DNA of 64,000 nt from Trichlorobacter thiogenes (lineage in GTDB: Bacteria > Desulfobacterota > Desulfuromonadia > Geobacterales > Pseudopelobacteraceae). The translations under genes and the position numbers were made by a program. Each line of letters starts with the position of its first letter. Position 1 is the first letter of the stretch. This document shows, one piece after another, positions 1 through 7,776 of this stretch. Below the pieces are notes generated by a model. The model saw nothing but the letters and a program-made list of their open reading frames with translations. It was not told the DNA's origin and did no database searches. Location: the NCBI RefSeq assembly GCF_900167465.1, contig NZ_FUWR01000001.1:117269-181268 (forward strand). The letters run 5' to 3'.

Positions 1-259
1 TCACTTCAAACAGCCGCTTATCAACAAAAAGACTCAAATTAAGGATATCTTCACGCAGCTTTATCGGCAACGGATTCTCTGGATCAGACAGCTCTGCCTG
101 AAAAAAACTCCACACCTTCTGATTAAACTTAATCGCCTCCAACAGTTTTTCATCACGATCTTGTGCTGACCAGCTTTCCTGCACCTGCTTTAACATCAGA
201 CCTGCACGAGTAAGAACCGATGCCTCAAGTTCACGTCCGGAAAGGGTCTCTTTCTGCAT
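1..259 (-). CDS. flaF: Flagellin biosynthesis regulator FlaF, partial (3' end beyond the window)
   Basis: Translating the minus strand from the ATG at 257-259 gives 86 codons without a stop, running off the left edge. The peptide begins MQKETLSGRELEAS and contains an AIKFNQKVWSFFQ segment, which resembles the conserved A-I-x-x-N-x-x-x-W-x-x-F block of FlaF. FlaF is known from Caulobacter and relatives as a small cytoplasmic protein that supports flagellin secretion or translation and opposes FlbT. It lies 13 bases downstream of flbT, the usual pairing. No strong Shine-Dalgarno sequence is visible, so it is probably translated from the flbT message. The identification rests on this motif plus the neighbour. 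Confidence 0.75.
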   Translation of the reverse strand, partial: MQKETLSGRELEASVLTRAGLMLKQVQESWSAQDRDEKLLEAIKFNQKVWSFFQAELSDPENPLPIKLREDILNLSLFVDKRLFEV

Positions 260-272
260 GGTAGTATAGGCG

Positions 273-671
273 TTAGCAGGATTCTGGTACATGGGTTAGG
301 AGCTCCTCTTCATACTGGATAAGTTGTTGTGCCTGTTTGAGAGCCTGATAATACTTGCCTTCAAGAATATAACTGGTAATGCCGGAAATCAAGTCTTTCG
401 TGCCTGGTACGGCAACCAGTAAATCTGATGCAAGTTGGCTATACAGCTGTGCAAGATCCACATTCGGCACTTCAGCAAGATACATTAGCTGCACTGCCAG
501 GTAAATTTTTTTACAGTAGGTGTCAGCCTGTGCTTCTGTGAGAATATCCTTCTCTCTCAAAACAGGGACATTATTCTCAACGGTAAATGCAGCTGCCGCA
601 GAACCATTTGAAATGACAGCGCCGCCTATAATTACCCGCTCATTAGGCTTCAGGCTAAGCTTAAGTGCCAT
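273..671 (-). CDS. flbT: Flagellar biosynthesis repressor FlbT
   Basis: A 132-residue protein starting MALKLSLKPNERVIIGGAVI, the typical FlbT opening (L-K-L-x-P-x-E-R-x-x-x-N/G-G-x-V-I). In Caulobacter FlbT binds the flagellin mRNA 5' region and represses its translation until the hook is complete; the same role here is inferred. The ATG shares one base with the stop codon of the preceding gene (TAATG), so translation is probably coupled. Length is normal for the family. Downstream is flaF; upstream are an unknown gene and the flagellin itself, so target and regulator sit in one block. Confidence 0.85.
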   Translation of the reverse strand: MALKLSLKPNERVIIGGAVISNGSAAAAFTVENNVPVLREKDILTEAQADTYCKKIYLAVQLMYLAEVPNVDLAQLYSQLASDLLVAVPGTKDLISGITSYILEGKYYQALKQAQQLIQYEEELLTHVPESC

Positions 672-1336
672 TAGGATTGCACCAATGCCTGAGTTACATC
701 CGTACTTAAATCAGACAACTGCTGTATTGTTCTGCCCAGCAGATCAGAAGTGGCCTGAACCTGCTTATCACTACTGCCATTTTCCAGAGGTGGCACTGCC
801 GAAGCCTGAATCTGACCATTTTGTGCAAACATTGCAGCCCACATGGACTTAACTTTGTCATATACCGGCTGCGGGGGCGCAGGCACCATCAAATTTTCAA
901 TTTCCTTACGCAGCGACATATAACTCATCAACAAATCTCTGCGTTCCATGCTCTCAATAGGATAGGGAGGATAATTTTTCACAATGGTCATCAGGCTCCC
1001 CTGCATTTGAGACACCTGGTCAACAGCCCTGTTCAGCTCTTCGTTGGTTTGTCGAACCCCTTTTACTAAATCATTCAACCTGGCATGCATCTGCTCAATT
1101 GCCTTAACCGTATCAAGATTTTTCAGCGTCACGGTTGATTTAATCTGTACCGTATCACCGACAGCAGACCTTTCCAACCCCTGCTGTTTATACGCCTGTA
1201 ATGCGGCTGATGAGCCTATTTCAGCCTCCCGAGCAACTATTGGCTGCTGCTCAGGTTGTGGCTGTTGCACTTGATCAACTGACTTTGGTTGTTGGTACAT
1301 TGATGCTGTACTGCCTTGAATTGTAGTGATTTCCAT
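671..1336 (-). CDS. Uncharacterised flagellar-locus protein
   Basis: A 221-residue protein of unknown function between flagellin and flbT. I place the start at the ATG at 1334-1336 because a GGAGGG ribosome site lies 7 bases before it; a 21-residue longer reading would run back through the terminator hairpin. The N-terminal third is rich in Gln and Pro (residues about 10-40). The middle (about 75-130) is hydrophilic and heptad-like (QMHARLNDLVKGVRQ, NEELNRAVDQVSQ), suggesting a coiled coil. The C-terminal end is also amphipathic helix-like. There is no signal peptide or membrane segment. Its position suggests a flagellin-associated factor (chaperone or accessory), but that is only context. 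It ends by overlapping the flbT start by one base. Confidence 0.75.
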   Translation of the reverse strand: MEITTIQGSTASMYQQPKSVDQVQQPQPEQQPIVAREAEIGSSAALQAYKQQGLERSAVGDTVQIKSTVTLKNLDTVKAIEQMHARLNDLVKGVRQTNEELNRAVDQVSQMQGSLMTIVKNYPPYPIESMERRDLLMSYMSLRKEIENLMVPAPPQPVYDKVKSMWAAMFAQNGQIQASAVPPLENGSSDKQVQATSDLLGRTIQQLSDLSTDVTQALVQS

Positions 1337-1361
1337 CAAATCGCCCTCCGCACACGCATCA

Positions 1362-1396
1362 AAACAAAACAGGGGGGAACCGAAATCCCCCCCTGT
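1362..1396 (-). terminator. Rho-independent terminator after flagellin
   Basis: On the minus strand a G-run arm (ACAGGGGGG) and a C-run arm (CCCCCCTGT) pair around a short ATTTCGGTT loop and are followed by TTTTG. The hairpin lies between the flagellin stop (1432) and the ribosome site of the next gene (start 1336). It should end most flagellin transcripts and let limited read-through into the flbT/flaF genes. Confidence 0.8.
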
Positions 1397-1431
1397 CACT
1401 ACTACGTACTGTCAAGATGCGCTGCCTTCCG

Positions 1432-2247
1432 TTAGAACAGTCTCAGAACAGACTGAGCGGCCTGGGAAGAGAGTGACAGAGCTGTAGTACCCAGGTTCTG
1501 ACGGGTCTGCAGCATCAGCATGTTGGCACCTTCCTGGTTCATATCAGCCAGAGTCAGGTTATCAGCGCCGGTCTGAAGGGTACCGATCATGTTGTCAGTG
1601 AAGTTCTGACGGGTAGAAATGATGTTCAGGTTGTTAGCCAGTGTCTTTGACTGGGAACGCAACTGGTCAGATGCCTTCTTCAGGTCTGACTGGGTTGTGG
1701 TGATATCTGCGGAGCCTGCCCAGCTATTAGTGGCATTATTCATGGAAAGGCCTGTTGCAGTAGCATTGAAACCGTTAACGGTCAACGATGCAGTAGCATC
1801 TTCGTTAAAGTTAACGGTCAGGTTCTGGCTGTTCAGCAGGTTAGTTCCACGATAGCCTGAATCACTGGCCATACTGGTTACCTGAGCCTGGATGGTGGCA
1901 TACTGGGTTGCAAAAGATGCGCGGTCTACCGTGCTGGCAGTACCAAGGGCTGCCTCTGCCAAACCTTTAGCGGCATCAACCAGTGCTGAAATTGCGGTAA
2001 TACCGGCATCTGAAGCCTTAACGGTCTGAATACCTTCTGCCATACCGTCTTTACGTACGGCAAAGTCAGAAGCGCGGTTCATGTGGGCCTGGGCTGCAAA
2101 AAAGTTGGTTGGGTTGTCAAGGGCGCTGTTTACCTGCTTACCGGTTGAAAGCCGCTCTTGTGTGCGGTCGATCAGCTTGCTGGTGCCTTGCAATTGAAGC
2201 AGGTTGCTGCGCATACCGGCGGTCAAGGAAATGTCGTTTACTGCCAT
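1432..2247 (-). CDS. fliC: Flagellin
   Basis: A 271-residue flagellin, the filament subunit exported by the flagellar type III system. The N-terminal D0/D1 part shows L-x-x-x-x-x-L-x-x-T-Q-E-R-L-S-T-G-K-x-V-N-S-A-x-D-N-P and the C-terminal part shows Q-x-G-A-N-M-L-x-L-Q-T-R-Q-x-L-G, both diagnostic. The variable centre is short (about residues 140-195) but rich in Ser, Thr and Asn, giving candidate O-glycosylation sites on the outer face. The start has a GGGGGAT ribosome site. It lies only 24 bases after a glycosyltransferase gene and has its own sigma-28 type promoter inside that gene. The cluster of TPR-GT41 enzymes upstream suggests that it is the glycosylated acceptor. Confidence 0.95.
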   Translation of the reverse strand: MAVNDISLTAGMRSNLLQLQGTSKLIDRTQERLSTGKQVNSALDNPTNFFAAQAHMNRASDFAVRKDGMAEGIQTVKASDAGITAISALVDAAKGLAEAALGTASTVDRASFATQYATIQAQVTSMASDSGYRGTNLLNSQNLTVNFNEDATASLTVNGFNATATGLSMNNATNSWAGSADITTTQSDLKKASDQLRSQSKTLANNLNIISTRQNFTDNMIGTLQTGADNLTLADMNQEGANMLMLQTRQNLGTTALSLSSQAAQSVLRLF

Positions 2248-2271
2248 GGTCGTATCCCCCTTCTGGGTTTT

Positions 2272-5046
2272 TTAATATGGCCTTCTGGCCTTACTGCTCT
2301 CATCGTCAGTAGCTGGACAAACTTTAACTCTTTTTTTATGATCGTCAAGCATGAGCGCTAATTTTTCTCTCACCCCGGAAATAACGGCATCCCAATTTCC
2401 GGTTTGCGGCTGTCTAAACAACACAGCGCTATGGTACCAAGGAGAATCTGAGCAGCCAAGCGACCACCGCCAGTCTGGCGCGTACTTTAACATAATCCAG
2501 ACCGGTACCCCAAGAGCCCCGGCAAGATGCGCCACAGCCGTATCAATTGTTAACACCAGATCGAGACACGAAATAATTGCAGCAGTATCACCGAAATGGT
2601 TTATCTGACGTCCAAGATCCGTGATCTGCTCCTTATATGCTTCAAGCTGTTTTGCGTCGTCGCCAACCTGAAGACTGTACCAACGAATGCCAGGCAGATC
2701 AAACAAACATTCCAGTTGCCTTAGCTGAAGCGAGCGGTTGGCATTCAGGCTGTTTTTGTTCCCCCCCCACACTAGACCGACATTAAGTACCGTTGGATCA
2801 TCTATTTGCCGTTGCCAGAGTGCCACATCGGCGACTGGCTGTTTCAGGTAGCCTTCAGGACTAGGAATGGTTGAAAGATCTGTTTTAAACAGGCATGGAA
2901 GAGATGCTAGCGGGATTTGACAATCAGCTACCGCCAAGGCATCTCCCCTGGCACCGATCTCCACACCGCGAATGCCGTTTAGCGCATGAACAACAGACCG
3001 GTTCTGACATTCAAACAAGATCTGCCCTTCTGCCATACCAGCAAGAAGCGGCAAATACCGCACAAACTGAAAGGTATCACCAAAACCCTGTTCAGATTGC
3101 ACCAGGAGTCTCTTGCCTTTTAACGGTCCCCCATCCCAACGTGCCAGCTGTAGGTTGCCAAGGCGCGGAGGGTTTACCGTACTAAATCGGGCTTCATAGT
3201 CTTCCCAGGCTTCCGGCAGTTCATTACGCGTCAAGCGGGCGCAGCCACGGTTAAACCTGACCTGGCCATTACCTGGATCAATAGCAAGGGCTCGATCAAA
3301 CATCTCAATGGCTTCATCCAGCCGATTTTGGGAGCGAAGGACCGTCCCCAGATTATTTATAGCAGAGACTCGACCGGACTCAATAGCCAGTACTTTACGA
3401 TAGCACGATTCCGCACGTTCTAGCTCTTCCAGTTCATGTAAAACTGTTCCCAATGTTTCAAGGGCCAGTAAATGCTCTGGCTGCTTACTAAGCACCGCTT
3501 CAAAACAGCAAACCGACTCTTGAAAACGACCAAGTTCAGCATACAGTGCACCCAAAGCACAAAAATTTTCTATATCGAACGGCTCAAGTCGGGTCAGATT
3601 CTCAAAGCATTCAACAGCCTCCATAGACGCATTCCGGGCAACATATACCATTGCCAGACTTCTCCAAGCCTCCACAAAACTCGGATCCTCCTGTACAACC
3701 TGAATCAGATGTTTCTCTGCCTCTGCCTCCCTCGCCAGATGCCTGAGCGAATTGGCAAGATTGTAGCGTACACCGGTCAAGCCAGGCTTGTGGCACAAAG
3801 CCTTATGATAGTAGACAACCGCTTCCCCATGGCGTCCCAAGCGATCAAGAGTAGTACCTATCCGATTAAGCAGTTCAGGATTAAGTGGCTGATATTGAAG
3901 CAGGGCGGTATAGATAGCATACGCCTCTGTGTAGCGTTCCTCCTTAAAAAGGCCATCTGCATCATCGCAACTTTGTTCACGGCTTATGATGGCTATACTG
4001 TCAGCAAGCTTTCGCTCTGTATACAACTTCAACCCCAACTCATAGAACTTGCGGGCAGCAGTCTGCCAACGCAACTGCTGCATACCTGCTGCTGCAGATG
4101 CAGCTTTCATCTGCCGTGCCATAGCATCTGCATAGGCACGTTCAAGTTTTTCCACCACATCATCAATCTGTGCTTCCTGCCAGATACCGGTTACCCTGCC
4201 ATTAGTTAAGGCTTCCACCGGGCAGTAGACTGAAAGAGGCCAGGCATTATCTACGCCAATGACATCCGCCTGTCCCGTACGGTCAGAAGCAATCACAGGT
4301 CGCCCGCAGGCCATGTATTCACACATAACCATATTAGTGCCGCCTTCGCAGCGATTCGGAAACAGACCAATATCACTTTCAGCATAAATGAACGGCATCC
4401 GGTTATTATCAAAGGCAGGATGTAACAACACACGTCCTGAATCAATCCCGTTACGCTCAACTGCTTCGCGTATCACCTGATCACCATCGCCAGGTCGCCA
4501 GTCAAACGCAATCAGTTTACTTTGTTCCATGGTCTTCAGTGACTGCGGCCAACTGTTATGCCAGGCACAGGACAACCAGACATCGTGATGCCGTTGCATA
4601 AAGACACGCATAGCAGCAATGACAATATCCTGCCCTTTCCGAAATTCAAATTTTCCACCGGAAAAGACAATAAAACGACCATCAGCAGGACGAAGGGGCT
4701 GCATCGTAAAACGCCCGGTATCAACGCCTTGCAGAATAGTACATACACTTGAAACACCACCGCATCTTAATTGCTGCTCACACCAACTGGAACCCGCCAC
4801 AATATAATTCCAACGCTGAGCAGCAACAGCCATAAACGGTGCCGTACGCAGCTCATGCTCAAAAAAACAGTAACCTATATTGATAGCATCCCAGGCAGAT
4901 TTATCAAACGGGCTAAGATCATGCCCTGCTATACAGTGCAGGGTGACCCCTTCGAGTTGGGGCAACCTGGCCAGCTCGGCACGAAGGTAGCTGCCGGCTA
5001 TTCCCCAGCCGTGGCTGGTTCCTGTAGGCATTGAAACTTTCATCAA
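2272..5046 (-). CDS. GT4-TPR-GT9-like fusion glycosyltransferase
   Basis: A 924-residue three-part protein. Residues about 1-345 form a GT4-type glycosyltransferase with an FSGGKFEFRKGQD loop and the E-x7-E-like region around CEGGTNMVMCEYMACG. Residues about 360-620 are tetratricopeptide repeats (repeated A-x-x-x-Y-x-x-A-L and D-P motifs). Residues about 625-900 resemble the heptosyltransferase (GT9) fold often found after TPRs, with SEQGFGDTFQFVRYLP, NVGLVWGGN and DTAVAHLAGALGVPVW. No signal peptide is seen, so it should be cytosolic. It overlaps the next gene upstream by 4 bases and ends 24 bases before flagellin, with the flagellin promoter inside its 3' end. Inferred role: building or attaching glycan on flagellin. 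The donor sugar is unknown. Confidence 0.85.
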   Translation of the reverse strand: MMKVSMPTGTSHGWGIAGSYLRAELARLPQLEGVTLHCIAGHDLSPFDKSAWDAINIGYCFFEHELRTAPFMAVAAQRWNYIVAGSSWCEQQLRCGGVSSVCTILQGVDTGRFTMQPLRPADGRFIVFSGGKFEFRKGQDIVIAAMRVFMQRHHDVWLSCAWHNSWPQSLKTMEQSKLIAFDWRPGDGDQVIREAVERNGIDSGRVLLHPAFDNNRMPFIYAESDIGLFPNRCEGGTNMVMCEYMACGRPVIASDRTGQADVIGVDNAWPLSVYCPVEALTNGRVTGIWQEAQIDDVVEKLERAYADAMARQMKAASAAAGMQQLRWQTAARKFYELGLKLYTERKLADSIAIISREQSCDDADGLFKEERYTEAYAIYTALLQYQPLNPELLNRIGTTLDRLGRHGEAVVYYHKALCHKPGLTGVRYNLANSLRHLAREAEAEKHLIQVVQEDPSFVEAWRSLAMVYVARNASMEAVECFENLTRLEPFDIENFCALGALYAELGRFQESVCCFEAVLSKQPEHLLALETLGTVLHELEELERAESCYRKVLAIESGRVSAINNLGTVLRSQNRLDEAIEMFDRALAIDPGNGQVRFNRGCARLTRNELPEAWEDYEARFSTVNPPRLGNLQLARWDGGPLKGKRLLVQSEQGFGDTFQFVRYLPLLAGMAEGQILFECQNRSVVHALNGIRGVEIGARGDALAVADCQIPLASLPCLFKTDLSTIPSPEGYLKQPVADVALWQRQIDDPTVLNVGLVWGGNKNSLNANRSLQLRQLECLFDLPGIRWYSLQVGDDAKQLEAYKEQITDLGRQINHFGDTAAIISCLDLVLTIDTAVAHLAGALGVPVWIMLKYAPDWRWSLGCSDSPWYHSAVLFRQPQTGNWDAVISGVREKLALMLDDHKKRVKVCPATDDESSKARRPY
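2300..2326 (-). promoter_or_regulatory. Sigma-28 (FliA) promoter for flagellin
   Basis: The minus strand reads TAAAGTTT (2319-2326), an 11-base spacer, then GACGATGA (2300-2307). The FliA consensus is TAAAGTTT-N11-GCCGATAA, so the -35 is a perfect match, the spacing is exact, and the -10 matches 6 of 8. It lies inside the last codons of the preceding glycosyltransferase gene and would start transcription about 45 bases before the flagellin ATG. Confidence 0.8.
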
Positions 5047-6887
5047 CTCCTCATGAAGTGATTAGCAGTGGCTGCTCGCACAGCCTGCGCCATAAAACGT
5101 TCCAAAGCTCGGACAGGAGTCTGATCGCCATAGACCTTACACTTGTTGGCAGCGATTTTTTGAGAAATCATCCTTCGCCACTCCAGGTCATTGGCCAAAC
5201 GCACGGCAATTCGCACATAATCATCTTTGTCGCTGGCGATCGTTTCATGCACCTCCATCATCGTCAATATGGCTGCAGTATGCCTGCCTCGCATAAAATC
5301 ACCCGGCAATGTCACAATCGGTTTATCAAAGGGCAACGATTCAAACGTAGTATTTCCTCCTGACCAACCGATGCTATCAAGATAAATAGTGACCTCGGCA
5401 TTCAATACAGCATACGTCAAGGAATTCACTAACGGATAGAAGACTAGATGTTTTTCCGCCTCAAGCCCGTAACGTAGAAATGCCTCCTTGAGGCGCCCTT
5501 GAAAGCAATCAAGATGTGTTTGTGAAAATTTCAGGAAGATGAATTTCGCAGTGGGCACCTGACACGCGATGGCAGGGAAAATATCATCGTATTGCGGCAG
5601 ATACTTCATCAGGTTTTGACAGCATAAAAACGTGATATCACCCTCATTGATACCTGGCAGTTTGGTAGGAGGTAGAGGGCCGGGTAGTGGTAACGGCTCA
5701 TAACAGACCGACAGATTTGGCAACCGCACCAGTTTTTCAGTATAATGCTGCTCGCCGTCTGACGGTTCCATCAAATCACTACTGATGTAGTAATCCATTG
5801 TCGGCAAACCTGATGTCACGGGATGCCCCCAGGATACGCACTGAACCGGCGCAAGCCTTAGAGCAGCAAGTCGTGAGCTCTGGGGTTCCATACTAAGGCC
5901 GGGATAAATCAGAAGGTGTGGTTTGTGCCGGCTAATTATCTCCGCCATGGCACCCACACTGGATTCTTTAATCAACACATCTGAAAACAAACGGACATCG
6001 TCGGTAGCAGCGTCGCTGATATCGCCAGTATGGTAGCTAAACAGCATAAATTTGCTGTGATCAAGATACTTACACCAGCCACGTGCAACTATTTTCCAGA
6101 CTGAATGATTAAACAGATGACCGGAAACCAGGCCAATGCGCAGTTTTTCACCTAGAGCAGGCGGCTGAGCGTACAGTTTTTGGTACTGGGGAAATTTAGC
6201 CGCCATAATCCGACACAGCCAGCTACCATATAGTTCTTGAAGTTCCCGGTCATCTCTCCCCTGATAGGGAAGAAAAAATGTTGACATTATACCAACCGCC
6301 TCAAAGGCCCGGTCAATGTTTTCCTGAGTATCCAGGATGACACTCTGAGTAAGCTCCCTCAAAGCTGCTTCATAGGCCTTCCGCCCGTTTTCAAGCTCAG
6401 CCGTTCCTGAAAACATTTCAAGCCTGCTCATACAAAGACACAGCCGGGCAGACAGATTAGCAGGTTCAATTGCAAGCACCCGGTTGAAAGCCGCCTTCGC
6501 CTCGTCCCAAAAGTGAGATTCCAGTGCCGTAATACCGGCCATCAGGTGCACCACCGGCAAGCCGGGGGCCAGGCGTTGCGCCTGCCTGAAGAAATGCAAA
6601 GCCTCTTTCGGTTTTTTAAGCCGGTGAAGAGCTCTGCCCAACATGAGCAGTGCTGATGCGTCTACCGGATTTAGCGCCAGCTGCTGCCTGAAACAGTTGG
6701 CAGCTTCCTCAATCCGACCTGCATCAAACAGCAAATTCCCGTATTCGTACCGCAGATCCGCATTGTCCGGAGCCTGTTCAAGACAGTCTTTCAAAATAGC
6801 AAGCGCCTCATCAAGTGCTCCAGTTGAAGCACGCTCCAGTGCCTGACTGATTCTAGATGCAAAAAAGGGATTAACGTTGGCAGCCAT
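5043..6887 (-). CDS. TPR-GT41 (SPINDLY/OGT-like) glycosyltransferase
   Basis: A protein of about 614 residues. I choose the ATG at 6885-6887 (MAANVNPFF) because GAGGAGG lies just before it; a 23-residue longer reading has no such site. The N-terminal TPRs span about 10-150, followed by a linker. From about 250 the C-terminal half is O-GlcNAc-transferase-like: LRIGLVSGHLFNHSV (with the histidine of the H-x-x-x-H region), APVQCVSWGHPVTSGLPTMDYY, HYTEKLVRLPNLSVCYEP, and an NLMK segment followed by PAIACQVPTAKFIFLK. GT41 enzymes add a sugar to Ser/Thr of folded proteins or loops in the cytosol. The gene overlaps the radical SAM gene upstream by 17 bases. Likely a flagellin glycosyltransferase by context. 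Confidence 0.88.
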   Translation of the reverse strand: MAANVNPFFASRISQALERASTGALDEALAILKDCLEQAPDNADLRYEYGNLLFDAGRIEEAANCFRQQLALNPVDASALLMLGRALHRLKKPKEALHFFRQAQRLAPGLPVVHLMAGITALESHFWDEAKAAFNRVLAIEPANLSARLCLCMSRLEMFSGTAELENGRKAYEAALRELTQSVILDTQENIDRAFEAVGIMSTFFLPYQGRDDRELQELYGSWLCRIMAAKFPQYQKLYAQPPALGEKLRIGLVSGHLFNHSVWKIVARGWCKYLDHSKFMLFSYHTGDISDAATDDVRLFSDVLIKESSVGAMAEIISRHKPHLLIYPGLSMEPQSSRLAALRLAPVQCVSWGHPVTSGLPTMDYYISSDLMEPSDGEQHYTEKLVRLPNLSVCYEPLPLPGPLPPTKLPGINEGDITFLCCQNLMKYLPQYDDIFPAIACQVPTAKFIFLKFSQTHLDCFQGRLKEAFLRYGLEAEKHLVFYPLVNSLTYAVLNAEVTIYLDSIGWSGGNTTFESLPFDKPIVTLPGDFMRGRHTAAILTMMEVHETIASDKDDYVRIAVRLANDLEWRRMISQKIAANKCKVYGDQTPVRALERFMAQAVRAATANHFMRS

Positions 6888-7776
6888 TGGCCGCCTCCTC
6901 ACCAAGCATATATGGCTCAAGATAGCCGATACGGTTCTGACGGAGTCCCAACCCATACCTGGCTGCTATCTTTTCAAAGTAACTGTTGTCCTTTCGAAAA
7001 CTGTTCAGTCCAAAATTATCCTGGACAAGCCCCTCTGTGTAGACGGCAAAGCGCCCTTTACCTATTTTGGGCGACTTTAGCTCTGCCAGCCTCTGCAGGT
7101 TGCTGTAACTGATGTCGTCAATACCATCGGTATCTTTTCTCGCCTTAAGGTGGTAGGGAGCACCACATCTGACACAAGCACGCTCCATCTGCTCAACATA
7201 GTCTTTTGGTGTCTTTTTCCACCAGTCCTGTTCTACCGGCCAGCCCCCCGGCCCCTGAAATTGATTGTCCAATGCTGCTGCAACCTCGCAAAAAAAGGCT
7301 CCTTTAGGCGTTATTGAGGCACTCCAGCTGTTCTGTATCCAACAGTGGTCAATGCAGTACCACTGGGTAAATGTATCCAGGCCAAGATCGTCTCCAGAAA
7401 CCAAAATTGGTCCATGAAACAGGTCCCCATGGGTATGATCGTTTAGCAACACGCTTCCAAAAGTCTGGGCTATAAGCGAGGCAAACCGCTCTCTACCCGC
7501 AGGCAATGTTGTCCAGAGTCCGCACCGTTCACGGGGAATTCTGCTACGAAGATAGGCGCAAAATTCTTCAAACTGCGGATGGATTAACGGTTCTCCCCCC
7601 ATAACGCCAACCATCTTGGGAAAGTCGATTAATGAATCAACAGCATTGCGGAACTGTTCCATGGCCATCATAAACGGCTTTGAATGCCCCACAAGCCGGG
7701 TACAATTTGCGCATTCATGGACACAGGCATTGGTTATTTCAATCTGAATAGTATCCATATCAAGAAGCGGTCTCAT
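6871..7776 (-). CDS. Radical SAM protein of the glycosylation island
   Basis: A 301-residue protein with a radical SAM cluster motif C18-x3-C22-x2-C25 (ACVHECANC), a following MGGEPLIHPQF (the GGEP SAM-binding motif) and a later CVRCGAPYH that could bind an auxiliary cluster as in SPASM-type proteins. There is no signal peptide. The gene overlaps both neighbours (4 bases with the upstream TPR-GT41 gene, 17 with the downstream one), so it is translated in step with two glycosyltransferases. The substrate is unknown; a sugar or a Ser/Thr-containing protein would both fit. Radical SAM membership is clear, the reaction is not. Confidence 0.85.
   Translation of the reverse strand: MRPLLDMDTIQIEITNACVHECANCTRLVGHSKPFMMAMEQFRNAVDSLIDFPKMVGVMGGEPLIHPQFEEFCAYLRSRIPRERCGLWTTLPAGRERFASLIAQTFGSVLLNDHTHGDLFHGPILVSGDDLGLDTFTQWYCIDHCWIQNSWSASITPKGAFFCEVAAALDNQFQGPGGWPVEQDWWKKTPKDYVEQMERACVRCGAPYHLKARKDTDGIDDISYSNLQRLAELKSPKIGKGRFAVYTEGLVQDNFGLNSFRKDNSYFEKIAARYGLGLRQNRIGYLEPYMLGEEAANGCQR

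Noticed and set aside
3472-4209. 245-codon open frame on the plus strand
   Set aside because: It lies fully antisense to the GT4-TPR-GT9 gene, has no ribosome site or recognisable motif, and its composition follows the opposite-strand codons.
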